The position numbers and the translations under genes are program-made. DNA of 64,000 nt from Methylophilus glucosoxydans (GTDB lineage Bacteria > Pseudomonadota > Gammaproteobacteria > Burkholderiales > Methylophilaceae), in NCBI RefSeq assembly GCF_042676145.1, contig NZ_JBHTJW010000002.1, positions 1,302,001-1,366,000 on the forward strand. The letters run 5' to 3'. Below the pieces are notes generated by a model, which saw only the letters and a program-made list of their open reading frames with translations, had not been told where the DNA came from and did no database searches. This document shows positions 33,997 to 42,404 of the stretch, piece by piece. The first letter of the stretch is position 1. Each line of letters begins with the position of its first letter.

Positions 33997-34599
33997 CTAA
34001 AAACGGTTATAAATGACGACTTCATCCATGGCCAATTGGCCGCCACGTGGCTTGGCTGCTTCGAGGGCTTTCCCTACCACGACAAACATCACGGGGACAT
34101 GATCTTCAGGCAAGTTGATTAATTTGGACACAGCCTCAAAATCAAAACCATCCATCGGGCAGGTGTCATAGCCCATTTCTTTGGCGGCCAGCATCAAGGT
34201 CATGGCTGCCATGCCGCAAGAACGCATGCCTTCATCGCGTTGTGCCAGAGGTTGATCAGTGTAATAGCCGTGAATGGCCTTGACCAGATAGTCACTGACT
34301 GGCTGCGGCGCGTTCACCCAGTAGCGGGCAGGGTCTTTTTCCCAGGCCTTTAAATCCGCAGTCAGGATAATCAGCAATGAGGCATCGGTGACTTGTGCCT
34401 GGTTCCAGCTCACCGCGCGGATCTGATGACGTAACACCGGGTCAGTCACGACCACAAAACGCCAGTGCTGGATGTTAAAAGCGGTCGGGGAGAGCATGGC
34501 CAGCGACAAGAGTTGCTGGATTTCTGCCTCGGTCATGCGGTGTGCAGGGTCGTAGGCTTTAATAGAGCGGCGTTGTTCAATTGCTTGGGAAACGTTCAT
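33997..34599 (-). CDS. Nitroreductase-family FMN oxidoreductase
   Basis: This 200-residue protein has the family N-terminus (AIEQRRSIKAYDP), the FMN-binding stretch SPTAFNIQHWRF and the late G-Y-D-T-C-P-M-D-G-F segment. Members reduce nitro compounds or quinones using NAD(P)H. The natural substrate is unknown. It begins 7 bp after the upstream Gre-factor gene, so the two are co-transcribed. Confidence 0.88.
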   Translation of the reverse strand: MNVSQAIEQRRSIKAYDPAHRMTEAEIQQLLSLAMLSPTAFNIQHWRFVVVTDPVLRHQIRAVSWNQAQVTDASLLIILTADLKAWEKDPARYWVNAPQPVSDYLVKAIHGYYTDQPLAQRDEGMRSCGMAAMTLMLAAKEMGYDTCPMDGFDFEAVSKLINLPEDHVPVMFVVVGKALEAAKPRGGQLAMDEVVIYNRF

Positions 34600-34606
34600 C
34601 GTGTTT

Positions 34607-35104
34607 TCAGTATTTAATGTCTAAAATATCCAGTGACAAGGGACCCGCAGGCCGTTGCCAGACCGTGGTGTCACCGACTTTACGGCCGAGCAGGGCTTTG
34701 GCCACGGGCGAAACATAGCTGACTTTGTGCTGCGCAATGTCTGCCTCGTCTTCTCCAACAATCTGGTAAGCCTGTTGCGCCCCCAGTTCGTCTTCTACGG
34801 TCACGGTCGCGCCGAAGAGCACCGTATGTTGCGGCTGTTGGACGGGATCCACAAGTTGTGCGGTTTCCAGCCGTGCGACAAAGTAGCGCAGGTCGCGGTC
34901 TATCTCGGCCAGCTTCTGTTGCGCGTTGGGATCTTCCTTGCGCGCACTAAAGTGCAAGCGGTCAGCTTCCAGCGCTTTCACTGCCTGCTGCAATTGTTGC
35001 AAGCCTGCAGGCGTGACGTAATTGACATGCGCACTGATGGGGCGTTCCGGTAAATCGGTGCCCGCCAGTTCCAGATCGTCTTCTTTGACAAAGCCCCGGC
35101 TCAT
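34607..35104 (-). CDS. GreA/GreB-family transcription factor with variant coiled-coil tip
   Basis: This 165-residue protein has the C-terminal FKBP-like domain of Gre factors (VLFGATVTVEDE, QIVGEDEADI, YVSPVAKALLG). The N-terminal coiled coil is shorter than in GreA (about 50 residues), and the tip reads FSARKEDPNAQQ instead of the usual GDxSENAEY that carries the catalytic acids. It therefore binds RNA polymerase in the Gre manner, but its cleavage-stimulating ability is uncertain. A 25-residue N-terminal extension (MSRGFVKEDD...) precedes the coil. It follows trpS closely on the same strand. A symbol of greB is often used for such proteins, but the tip argues for caution. Confidence 0.8.
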   Translation of the reverse strand: MSRGFVKEDDLELAGTDLPERPISAHVNYVTPAGLQQLQQAVKALEADRLHFSARKEDPNAQQKLAEIDRDLRYFVARLETAQLVDPVQQPQHTVLFGATVTVEDELGAQQAYQIVGEDEADIAQHKVSYVSPVAKALLGRKVGDTTVWQRPAGPLSLDILDIKY

Positions 35105-35130
35105 AGGTGAGGTGTGGATGCCTGCGCCAT

Positions 35131-36150
35131 TTAAAAGTAATTCAGGCCTAGCGCCGCGCGCACTTCGCTCATGGTTTGAGCGGCGACTTCACGCGCTTGC
35201 TCGGTACCTTCGCGCAGCAACTGCAAAATGTAGCCTTTGTCATTGGCCAGTTCGGCCCGGCGGCTACGAATGGGTTCCAGCATTTCCTGCAATACGGCTT
35301 CCAGGCGTTTTTTTACAATGCTGTCTGCCAGTCCACCGCGTGTGTAGTGTGCTTTTAACTCGGCGACCGCTGCTTTATCCGGGTCAAACGCATCTAGATA
35401 GGTAAAGGCAATATTGCCCTCTACATGGCCAGGATCTTCAATCTTCAAATGCAAGGGATCGGTGTAGACGCGCTTGACGGCTTTGGTGACTTCGTCTGCG
35501 CTTGCACCCAGATTTATCACATTACCCAGGGATTTGCTCATCTTGGCTTTACCGTCAATGCCAGGCAAGCGGCCGAGTTCAGGCACCAGAGCCTTGGTTT
35601 CAACCAGAATCTCTTGCTTGGTTTGAATGTTTTTATAGGTGCGGTTAAAGCGGCGCACGATTTCATTGGTTTGCTCAATCATGGGAATCTGGTCTTCGCC
35701 CACTGGCACCAGCGTTGCTTTAAAGGCCGTAATATCGGCTGCCTGACTGACTGGGTAGGTGAGGAAACCGGCCGGAATGTCGCGCTCAAAATCACGCAGG
35801 CGTATCTCTTCTTTCACCGTCGGATTGCGCTCCAAACGCGCCACAGTGACCAGGTTGAGGTAGTAAAAGGCCAGCTCAGTCAGTTCAGGCACTTGCGACT
35901 GGATAAATATGGTCGACAGCTTGGGGTCTATACCGACTGCCAGATAATCCAGCGCGACTTCCACCACGTTGCGATGCACCTTGTCGATATCATCCATATT
36001 GTCGGTCAGCGCTTGCGCGTCGGCCAGCATGACATACTGTTTGTATTCATGTTGGTATTTGACGCGGTTGCGCAAACTGCCGACAAAATGACCCAAATGC
36101 AGCGGGCCAGTCGGGCGATCACCAGTAAGGATGATGGATTTAGTGCTCAT
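35131..36150 (-). CDS. trpS: Tryptophanyl-tRNA synthetase
   Basis: This 339-residue class I synthetase has the HIGH-type motif (PTGPLHLGHFVG) and KMSKS (GKAKMSKSLGN). It charges tRNA-Trp. Phrases such as ADAQALTDN and VGEDQIPMIEQTNEI are typical of bacterial TrpS. It lies between guaA and the Gre-factor gene on the minus strand; the gap to guaA is about 40 bp. Confidence 0.95.
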   Translation of the reverse strand: MSTKSIILTGDRPTGPLHLGHFVGSLRNRVKYQHEYKQYVMLADAQALTDNMDDIDKVHRNVVEVALDYLAVGIDPKLSTIFIQSQVPELTELAFYYLNLVTVARLERNPTVKEEIRLRDFERDIPAGFLTYPVSQAADITAFKATLVPVGEDQIPMIEQTNEIVRRFNRTYKNIQTKQEILVETKALVPELGRLPGIDGKAKMSKSLGNVINLGASADEVTKAVKRVYTDPLHLKIEDPGHVEGNIAFTYLDAFDPDKAAVAELKAHYTRGGLADSIVKKRLEAVLQEMLEPIRSRRAELANDKGYILQLLREGTEQAREVAAQTMSEVRAALGLNYF

Positions 36151-36191
36151 TTTTTGTTCTCAGTGTAGGCCGTCAGAATAATGTTTAAAGC

Positions 36192-37799
36192 TTATTCCCA
36201 CTCAATGGTTGCGGGAGGTTTGCCGGAAATATCATAAACCACGCGGTTAATGCCGCGCACTTCATTAATAATGCGGTTAGACACTTTGCTCAGCAGGCTA
36301 TAGGGTAATTCCGCCCAATGTGCAGTCATAAAGTCGCTGGTGATCACGGCGCGCAATGCAACCACATAATCGTAAGTGCGGCCATCGCCCATCACGCCGA
36401 CAGACTTGACCGGCAGGAACACAGTAAAGGCCTGGCTGGTGAGGTCGTACCAGGTTTTGCCGCTGGCGGCATCCACGGTATTACGTAACTCTTCAATGAA
36501 GATGGCATCTGCACGTTGCAGTAACAAGGCATATTCCTGTTTGACCTCACCCAGAATGCGCACGCCCAAGCCCGGGCCAGGGAAGGGGTGGCGATAAACC
36601 ATGTCGCGGGGCAAGCCCAGCGCGACGCCCAGTTCACGCACTTCATCCTTAAACAGGTCACGCAATGGCTCCAGCAGCTTGAGGCCTAATTGTTCTGGCA
36701 AGCCACCGACATTGTGGTGGCTCTTGATGGTGACCGCTTTTTTGGACTTGGCGCCGCCCGATTCAATCACATCCGGGTAAATGGTGCCCTGTGCCAGGAA
36801 GGTGGCGCCTTTGTGACCGGCACCGCTGGCCTTGAGCTTGGCGGCTTCGGCCTTAAACACTTCAACGAATTCTGCGCCTATGATCTTGCGCTTGGCCTCC
36901 GGGTCACTGACGCCAGCCAGTTTACCCATGAATTGTGCAGAGGCATCCACGCGGATGACTTTGGCGTGCAGACGACCAGCAAACATGTCCATCACCATAT
37001 CGCCTTCATTCAGACGCAGCAGGCCGTGATCGACAAAGACGCAGGTGAGTTGGTCACCAATGGCACGGTGTATCAGTGCGGCTGCCACGGAGGAGTCTAC
37101 GCCTCCTGATAAGCCGAGAATGACTTCTTCATCGCCAACTTGTGCCTTGATTTTTGCAACGGCTTCGGCGATATAGTCACCCATGATCCAGTCTGCCTTG
37201 GCCGCGCAGATATCCAGTACAAAGCGCTCAAGCATGGCCTGGCCTTGCTTGGTGTGGGTGACTTCAGGGTGAAATTGCACCGCGTAAAACTTGCGGCTTT
37301 CGTCAGCCATGGCGGCGATGGGCGTGGTGTCGTTGCTGGCGATCACTTTGAAACCGTCAGGCAGTTCGGTGACCTTGTCGCCGTGGCTCATCCAGACGTC
37401 GATGAGGCCGTGGCCTTCAGCGTTGGTGGCATCCTGAATGTCGCGAAACAGGGCAGAGTGGCCACGTGCACGCACTTGGGCGTAGCCAAATTCGCGTTTT
37501 GCACCTGCCTCAACCTTGCCGCCTAACTGCTGCGCCATGGTTTGCATGCCGTAGCAAATGCCCAGCACAGGTACGCCTTGTTCAAACACGGCTTGTGGGG
37601 CCTTGTCAGTTTCTTCTTCGTAAACGCTGGCGTGGCTGCCAGACAAAATGATGCCGTCAGCACCGAAATTGCGGACAAATTCATCGGACACATCACAAGG
37701 ATGAATTTCGCAGTAGACATGCGCTTCGCGTACACGGCGTGCAATCAGTTGGGTGACCTGGGAGCCGAAATCTAGAATCAGGATTTTTGAATGAGACAT
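36192..37799 (-). CDS. guaA: GMP synthase (glutamine-hydrolysing)
   Basis: This 535-residue enzyme has a class I glutamine amidotransferase domain with nucleophile Cys in LGICYGMQTMAQ and His-x-Glu in VQFHPEVTH. An ATP pyrophosphatase domain follows (LSGGVDSSVAA) and a dimerisation domain ends PPATIEWE. It makes GMP from XMP. The ATG at 37799 gives the family N-terminus (SKILILDFGSQVTQLI); the longer frame adds 10 unsupported residues. It is downstream of guaB, as usual, with an inverted repeat in between. Confidence 0.96.
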   Translation of the reverse strand: MSHSKILILDFGSQVTQLIARRVREAHVYCEIHPCDVSDEFVRNFGADGIILSGSHASVYEEETDKAPQAVFEQGVPVLGICYGMQTMAQQLGGKVEAGAKREFGYAQVRARGHSALFRDIQDATNAEGHGLIDVWMSHGDKVTELPDGFKVIASNDTTPIAAMADESRKFYAVQFHPEVTHTKQGQAMLERFVLDICAAKADWIMGDYIAEAVAKIKAQVGDEEVILGLSGGVDSSVAAALIHRAIGDQLTCVFVDHGLLRLNEGDMVMDMFAGRLHAKVIRVDASAQFMGKLAGVSDPEAKRKIIGAEFVEVFKAEAAKLKASGAGHKGATFLAQGTIYPDVIESGGAKSKKAVTIKSHHNVGGLPEQLGLKLLEPLRDLFKDEVRELGVALGLPRDMVYRHPFPGPGLGVRILGEVKQEYALLLQRADAIFIEELRNTVDAASGKTWYDLTSQAFTVFLPVKSVGVMGDGRTYDYVVALRAVITSDFMTAHWAELPYSLLSKVSNRIINEVRGINRVVYDISGKPPATIEWE

Positions 37800-37805
37800 G
37801 TGTTT

Positions 37806-37878
37806 AGCCACAGAGTGCACAGAGGACACAGAGTCTTAGAGAAGTCATTTCTCTGTGATCTCTGTGTCCTCTGTGGCT
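37806..37878. repeat. Inverted repeat built of CACAGAG units between guaB and guaA
   Basis: AGCCACAGAG on the left and CTCTGTGGCT on the right are perfect reverse complements. Inner sequence ACAGAGGACACAGAG and CTCTGTGTCCTCTGT also pair. The arms contain internal direct repeats of CACAGAG. The whole can fold into a long hairpin of about 70 nt in the gua mRNA. It resembles dispersed CACAGAGGA-type intergenic repeats of many proteobacterial genomes. Confidence 0.7.
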
Positions 37879-37915
37879 TTGATTAAATGGATGAATTCGC
37901 GTTTATCAATAAGGG

Positions 37916-39376
37916 TTAATCAATACGGTAATTCGGTGCTTCTTTGGTAATCTGCACATCATGCACATGCGACTCGCGCATACCGGCACTGGTGATTTGC
38001 ACAAACTCTGCCTTGTTACGCATTTCTTCAATAGAAGCGCAGCCCACATAACCCATGGAGGCACGCAAGCCGCCCATCAACTGATGGATCACGGCAACGA
38101 CACTGCCTTTATAAGGGACGCGGCCTTCGATGCCTTCAGGCACCAGCTTGTCGGCGTTGGCCGTGCTGTCCTGGAAGTAGCGGTCAGAAGAGCCTTTTTG
38201 CATGGCGCCTATGGAGCCCATGCCGCGGTAGGATTTGTAAGAGCGACCTTGGTACAACTCTACTTCGCCAGGCGCTTCTTCAGTGCCTGCAAACATCCCA
38301 CCCAGCATGACGTTGTACGCGCCTGCAGCAATGGCTTTGGAAATGTCGCCAGAGAAGCGAATCCCGCCGTCTGCAATAAATGGCACGCCTGATTTTTCGA
38401 GGGCTTTGGCCACATTGCTGATGGCTGTGATTTGCGGCACGCCGACGCCAGCCACGATACGGGTGGTGCAGATAGAGCCAGGGCCGATGCCCACTTTGAC
38501 ACAGTCAGCGCCATGATCCACCAAGGCCAGCGCGGCTTCTGCCGTGGCAATGTTGCCACCAATCACTTGCAGTTTTGGATAGTGGGTTTTAGCCCATTTG
38601 ACGCGATCCAGTACGCCTTGTGAGTGACCATGCGCGGTATCTACCACAATGGCATCGACACCGGCTTCAACCAGTGCGGCAATGCGTTCTTCAGTGCCGT
38701 CACCCACGCCCACTGCCGCGCCGACGCGCAAGCGGCCTTTTTCATCTTTACAGGCCAGGGGGTGATCTGACGATTTTTGAATGTCTTTAACGGTAATCAA
38801 GCCTTTGAGCTCGTAGTTTTCACCAATAACCAGCAAGCGCTCAAGACGGTGTTTATGCAGCAAGCCCATGATTTCTTCGCGACTGGCGCCTTCACGCACG
38901 GTGACCAGACGGTCTTGCGGGGTCATCACATTGCTGACGGCTTGATCGAGATTGGTTTCAAAGCGCAGGTCACGGTTGGTAACAATGCCGACCACCTTGC
39001 CATCTTGCAACACAGGCAAGCCTGAAATTTTTTGCTGTTGGGTGATATTCATCACCTCGCGCACACTCATGGCCGGGTGGATGGTGACCGGGTCAATGAC
39101 GACGCCGGACTCGAAGCGTTTTACGCGGGAGACGCGAGAAGCTTGCATCTCTACCGACATATTTTTGTGTATGATGCCCATGCCGCCCAGTTGCGCCAAT
39201 GCAATGGCCATGCGTGCTTCAGTGACCGTGTCCATCGCAGCAGATAGCAGGGGAATATTTAAGGTGATGCTCTTGGTAAGCTTGGTGCTGAGATTGACCT
39301 CGCGCGGCATCACATTCGAATGTGCGGGAACGAGTAAAACGTCATCAAAGGTAAGAGCTTGTTGCAACAAACGCAT
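37916..39376 (-). CDS. guaB: Inosine-5'-monophosphate dehydrogenase
   Basis: This 486-residue enzyme has a TIM barrel with two CBS domains inserted (about 95-210), the catalytic loop GPGSICTTRIVAGVG with the active Cys, and the flap region GMGSIGAMQ. It oxidises IMP to XMP, the first committed step to GMP. guaA follows 116 bp downstream on the same strand. The N-terminus MRLLQQALTFDDVLLVPAHS is standard. Confidence 0.97.
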   Translation of the reverse strand: MRLLQQALTFDDVLLVPAHSNVMPREVNLSTKLTKSITLNIPLLSAAMDTVTEARMAIALAQLGGMGIIHKNMSVEMQASRVSRVKRFESGVVIDPVTIHPAMSVREVMNITQQQKISGLPVLQDGKVVGIVTNRDLRFETNLDQAVSNVMTPQDRLVTVREGASREEIMGLLHKHRLERLLVIGENYELKGLITVKDIQKSSDHPLACKDEKGRLRVGAAVGVGDGTEERIAALVEAGVDAIVVDTAHGHSQGVLDRVKWAKTHYPKLQVIGGNIATAEAALALVDHGADCVKVGIGPGSICTTRIVAGVGVPQITAISNVAKALEKSGVPFIADGGIRFSGDISKAIAAGAYNVMLGGMFAGTEEAPGEVELYQGRSYKSYRGMGSIGAMQKGSSDRYFQDSTANADKLVPEGIEGRVPYKGSVVAVIHQLMGGLRASMGYVGCASIEEMRNKAEFVQITSAGMRESHVHDVQITKEAPNYRID

Positions 39377-39529
39377 GTGAATTCCTTATCTCCAAAATAT
39401 AATTATACCGATTTCACTTTGCCTTGACAAAGCGTTTTGCGTTTTTGCAGTTCTGTTTGCTGATGTCTGGCATGGTTTGTGCATGAGGCCTTTACTTAAC
39501 CTTTTTCTAAGCAAGTGTGGGTTTATCAA

Positions 39530-40003
39530 ATGAGAATGACGTTGAGATGGATGTTGATGCTGGGCTTGTGCTGGGCCATGCAGGCTGCGGCCGAGATTTA
39601 TAAATGGCGCGATGAAAAAGGCATTATGAATTATTCGGATACGCCTCCTGTCGCCGGTCCATCCACGCAAAAAATCAAGGCGACGACGGTGCCAGCGGAT
39701 ACGCCACTGACGCGATCCGACGCCTATTCGCGCGAGCAAATGAATCCGGCCAAACAGAAAATGCCCGAGAACTCAGCCGGGCAGAATGCGTCCCCAGAAG
39801 CTGAAGCGCTCAAGGCGATGGAAGCGCGTCAAAAAGCCCAAAATTGTGCAGCAGCCAGAAGCAACTATCGCAACTATGCCGTGGGCGGCCGCATGCAGAA
39901 TGTGAACGAGAATGGTCAGCGCGAATATCTGTCAGATGAGCAAATTCGTCAGGGGCTGGCAGCCGCGCAGCAAGAAATCGACGAAAATTGTCCACCCGAG
40001 TAA
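39530..40003 (+). CDS. DUF4124-domain exported protein
   Basis: This 157-residue protein has a signal peptide (ending MQAAA) followed by the DUF4124 motif EIYKWRDEKGIMNYSDTPP. A long polar linker and an R/Q/E-rich C-terminus with two conserved-looking cysteines (QNCAAARSNY, DENCPPE) complete it. The function of the family is unknown. The ATG at 39530 was preferred over a GTG at 39515, since it gives a compact signal sequence. It is divergent from guaB. Confidence 0.78.
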   Translation: MRMTLRWMLMLGLCWAMQAAAEIYKWRDEKGIMNYSDTPPVAGPSTQKIKATTVPADTPLTRSDAYSREQMNPAKQKMPENSAGQNASPEAEALKAMEARQKAQNCAAARSNYRNYAVGGRMQNVNENGQREYLSDEQIRQGLAAAQQEIDENCPPE

Positions 40004-40070
40004 TGCATCTTGATGGTGTTGATCAGAAAGCCTGTAGTTTTGTCAGTGCGCTGAATGGTGCAATACGTAA

Positions 40071-40421
40071 TTAACGGGAATTGGCCCGCTTGGCCGTGGC
40101 TGTTTTCTGTTTAGTGGCACGCTGACGGCGCATTTCTTTGGCGTTCGCAATCAGCGGGCGATAAATTTCTACCCTGTCCATCGCTTTTAGTGGCCTGTCG
40201 TGGCTGACTTTTTTGCCAAAAATGCCTAAGGGTAATTCTTTGCTTGCGGTCATCTGGTGTTGTTCCAGAATGCCCGACTGTCGCACGGCCGCGATTGCCG
40301 TGGTGCCTGGCGGCACCACGAGTGTGATCAGCGTTTGCGACGTTGGCAGCGCATAGACCACTTCTATATTGAGCATCCCGGTGAGTTCTTCAGGCATGGC
40401 TGGCGTGACCGGTTTGGTCAT
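40071..40421 (-). CDS. rnfH: RnfH-family ubiquitin-like protein
   Basis: This 116-residue protein has a beta-grasp fold pattern typical of RnfH/UPF0125 (IEVVYALPTSQTLITL, LGIFGKKVSHDRPL, DRVEIYRPLIA-x(2)-KE-x-RR). The biochemical role of RnfH is unclear. Its start codon overlaps the ratA stop by 1 bp (TAATG), the usual ratA-rnfH pairing. Confidence 0.88.
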   Translation of the reverse strand: MTKPVTPAMPEELTGMLNIEVVYALPTSQTLITLVVPPGTTAIAAVRQSGILEQHQMTASKELPLGIFGKKVSHDRPLKAMDRVEIYRPLIANAKEMRRQRATKQKTATAKRANSR

Positions 40422-40855
40422 TACTTGAGTTGGAGCTTGCCAGCCTGTTTGACGAAGCTGTCGACGAAGGTGTTGGCAATATGGCTGAACACCGGCGCAA
40501 TCATGCGTTCAATCAGGCCGTTGGCAAAGACATATTCAAGCTTGAATTCAATTTTGCAGGCATCTTCACGCAGTCTTATAAAGTGCCAGTGTCCACTCAG
40601 TTGTTTGAACGGGCCATCCACCAGCGTGATTTCCATGCGGTGAGGGAACTGTTTGTGGTTGCGTGTTGTAAAGTGCTGCTGTATGCCGTGGTAACGGATG
40701 TGAATGGTGGCCTGGGTCACGGTATCCGTGCGCTCGATGACTTGGCTACCGCCACACCAGGGTAAAAAGTCAGCATAGGTTTCAACGGCATCAACCAATT
40801 GAAACATCGCTTCACACGAATGCATGACCAGCACGGTTTTTTCTACTTGAGCCAT
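40421..40855 (-). CDS. ratA: RatA/Coq10-family START-domain protein
   Basis: This 144-residue protein has the family phrases QLVDAVETYADFLPWC and DGPFKQLSGHWHF, and the long C-terminal helix (VFSHIANTFVDSFVKQA). In E. coli RatA was described as a toxin that blocks 70S assembly; homologues (Coq10) bind ubiquinone. Which role applies here is not known. Operon with rnfH; divergent from smpB. Confidence 0.88.
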   Translation of the reverse strand: MAQVEKTVLVMHSCEAMFQLVDAVETYADFLPWCGGSQVIERTDTVTQATIHIRYHGIQQHFTTRNHKQFPHRMEITLVDGPFKQLSGHWHFIRLREDACKIEFKLEYVFANGLIERMIAPVFSHIANTFVDSFVKQAGKLQLK

Positions 40856-40925
40856 TGCGTCAGAACGAAAGTCGGTTTTGAGTTAAAATGCTATTTTAAG
40901 TGATTTAAGCCCGCACAGCAGCGTT

Positions 40926-41378
40926 ATGACTATCGCGCAAAACAAAAAAGCGTTTTTTGACTATTTTATTGAAGAAAAGTACGAAGCCGGCCTCGTGCTC
41001 GAGGGCTGGGAAGTCAAGGCGATACGCGATAACCGTACCAACCTCAAGGAATCCTACGTGGTGGTCATGCGTGGGGAGTTGTACCTGATCGGTTGCCACA
41101 TTACGCCGCTAGGCTCGGCATCCACCCATGTGCGTCCCGATGCGATCCGTACACGCAAATTGCTGCTGCACCGCGAAGAGATCGACAAATTGATCGGTAA
41201 GGTCGAGCGTGCAGGTTACACCTTGGTGCCGCTGGACATGCATTTCACCCGCGGACGGGTAAAAGTGCAAATTGGGTTGGCTAAAGGTAAAAAACAACAC
41301 GATAAGCGTGATGCTGAAAAAGAGCGCGACTGGAAGCGCGAGCAAAATGCGCTGATGAAAAACAAGATGAAGCGTTAA
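40926..41378 (+). CDS. smpB: SsrA-binding protein
   Basis: This 150-residue protein has the typical core (KKAFFDYFIEEKYEAGLVLEG with GWEVKAIRDNR) and a basic C-terminal tail (KKQHDKR..., KREQNALMKNKMKR) that enters the decoding centre. It delivers tmRNA to stalled ribosomes. The ssrA gene itself is not seen in this window. Confidence 0.95.
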   Translation: MTIAQNKKAFFDYFIEEKYEAGLVLEGWEVKAIRDNRTNLKESYVVVMRGELYLIGCHITPLGSASTHVRPDAIRTRKLLLHREEIDKLIGKVERAGYTLVPLDMHFTRGRVKVQIGLAKGKKQHDKRDAEKERDWKREQNALMKNKMKR

Positions 41379-41430
41379 AAGTGACGCGAAATCAAGTGCG
41401 CTTAGCAAAAGGCGAATCTTTAGAAAAGGG

Positions 41431-42273
41431 TTAAGTTTTTAAAAGCGCCTGCAACACGGCCGGAATCATCCCTGGCAAATCTTCTGCAATCAATCCCACT
41501 CCAAATAAACGCGCGGCTTGCGCATGCATCCAGGTGGCCGCCGCACATGCTTCGAATGCGGGCATGCCTTGTGCCAACAGACTGGCAATCATGCCCGCCA
41601 GCACATCGCCAGCGCCTGCAGTCGCCAAGGTCGATGGTGCTTGTTCGTTGATCAACACCCGGCCTTCCGGCGTGGCAATAATGGTGTGGGCACCTTTGAG
41701 TAAAACAATAGCCCCGCAGGCTTGTGCCGCCGTCATTACTTGTGTGATACGGGTGGGTCTATCATGCGCCGCACTTATTCCAAAAACGCTTTTGAACTCG
41801 CCTTCATGCGGGGTGATTACGCAACTTGCACCTATTGCTTGCTTGAGGGTATCCGTCTGACCGGCAAAGGTTGTCAGGGCATCGGCATCGATGACCACCG
41901 GTTTGCCTGTGGCTAACATGGCCAGGGTGGTGAGTCTGGTGTCTTGTGAGATGCCTGCGCCGGGGCCAATTAAATAGCTACTCACGCGGGTGTCTTCAAG
42001 CAGTGTCTGTAATTCTGCGGCATGAGCATAGGGTTTCACCATCACGCTCAATAGCGCGCTGGCATAAATAGGCAGTGCGACTTCTGGGGCTGCAATCGCC
42101 GTCATGCCTGCCCCGCATCTGGCCGCCGCCATTGCCGCGAGGCGGGCTGCGCCAGTGACCGGGTAGCCACCCTGGATCAGCACATAGCCGCGGCTATATT
42201 TATGGCTTTGCGCATGCGGTTGCGGCAATAATGGTTGCCACAGGGCTGGAGCGTTTGTTTGAGTGTCATACAT
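41431..42273 (-). CDS. nnrD: ADP-dependent NAD(P)H-hydrate dehydratase
   Basis: This 280-residue protein matches the ribokinase-like C-terminal half of YjeF/Nnr. Key features are GGYPVTGAARLAAMAAARCGAG, VIDADALT, ITPHEGEF and the catalytic GAGDVLAGMIA. It repairs the damaged nucleotide NAD(P)HX. The epimerase half (NnrE) is not attached, so the gene is the single-domain form. It is divergent from pyrG. Confidence 0.88.
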   Translation of the reverse strand: MYDTQTNAPALWQPLLPQPHAQSHKYSRGYVLIQGGYPVTGAARLAAMAAARCGAGMTAIAAPEVALPIYASALLSVMVKPYAHAAELQTLLEDTRVSSYLIGPGAGISQDTRLTTLAMLATGKPVVIDADALTTFAGQTDTLKQAIGASCVITPHEGEFKSVFGISAAHDRPTRITQVMTAAQACGAIVLLKGAHTIIATPEGRVLINEQAPSTLATAGAGDVLAGMIASLLAQGMPAFEACAAATWMHAQAARLFGVGLIAEDLPGMIPAVLQALLKT

Positions 42274-42338
42274 GATGGAATTGTATGCGTAAGCGCAGGC
42301 CTTGGCGAGTCGCTGCCAGATTTAATGCCTGACTTTCA

Positions 42339-42367
42339 TTGTGGGAGAGGGGGCTTTACGGTAAAAT
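42339..42367 (+). promoter_or_regulatory. Promoter of the pyrG operon
   Basis: TTGTGG and TAAAAT are separated by exactly 17 bp, 38 bp before the pyrG ATG. This fits a sigma-70 promoter. Confidence 0.6.
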
Positions 42368-42404
42368 GTTCTCCCGTCTGTAACAATCTCAAAGTACCTG
42401 ATCC

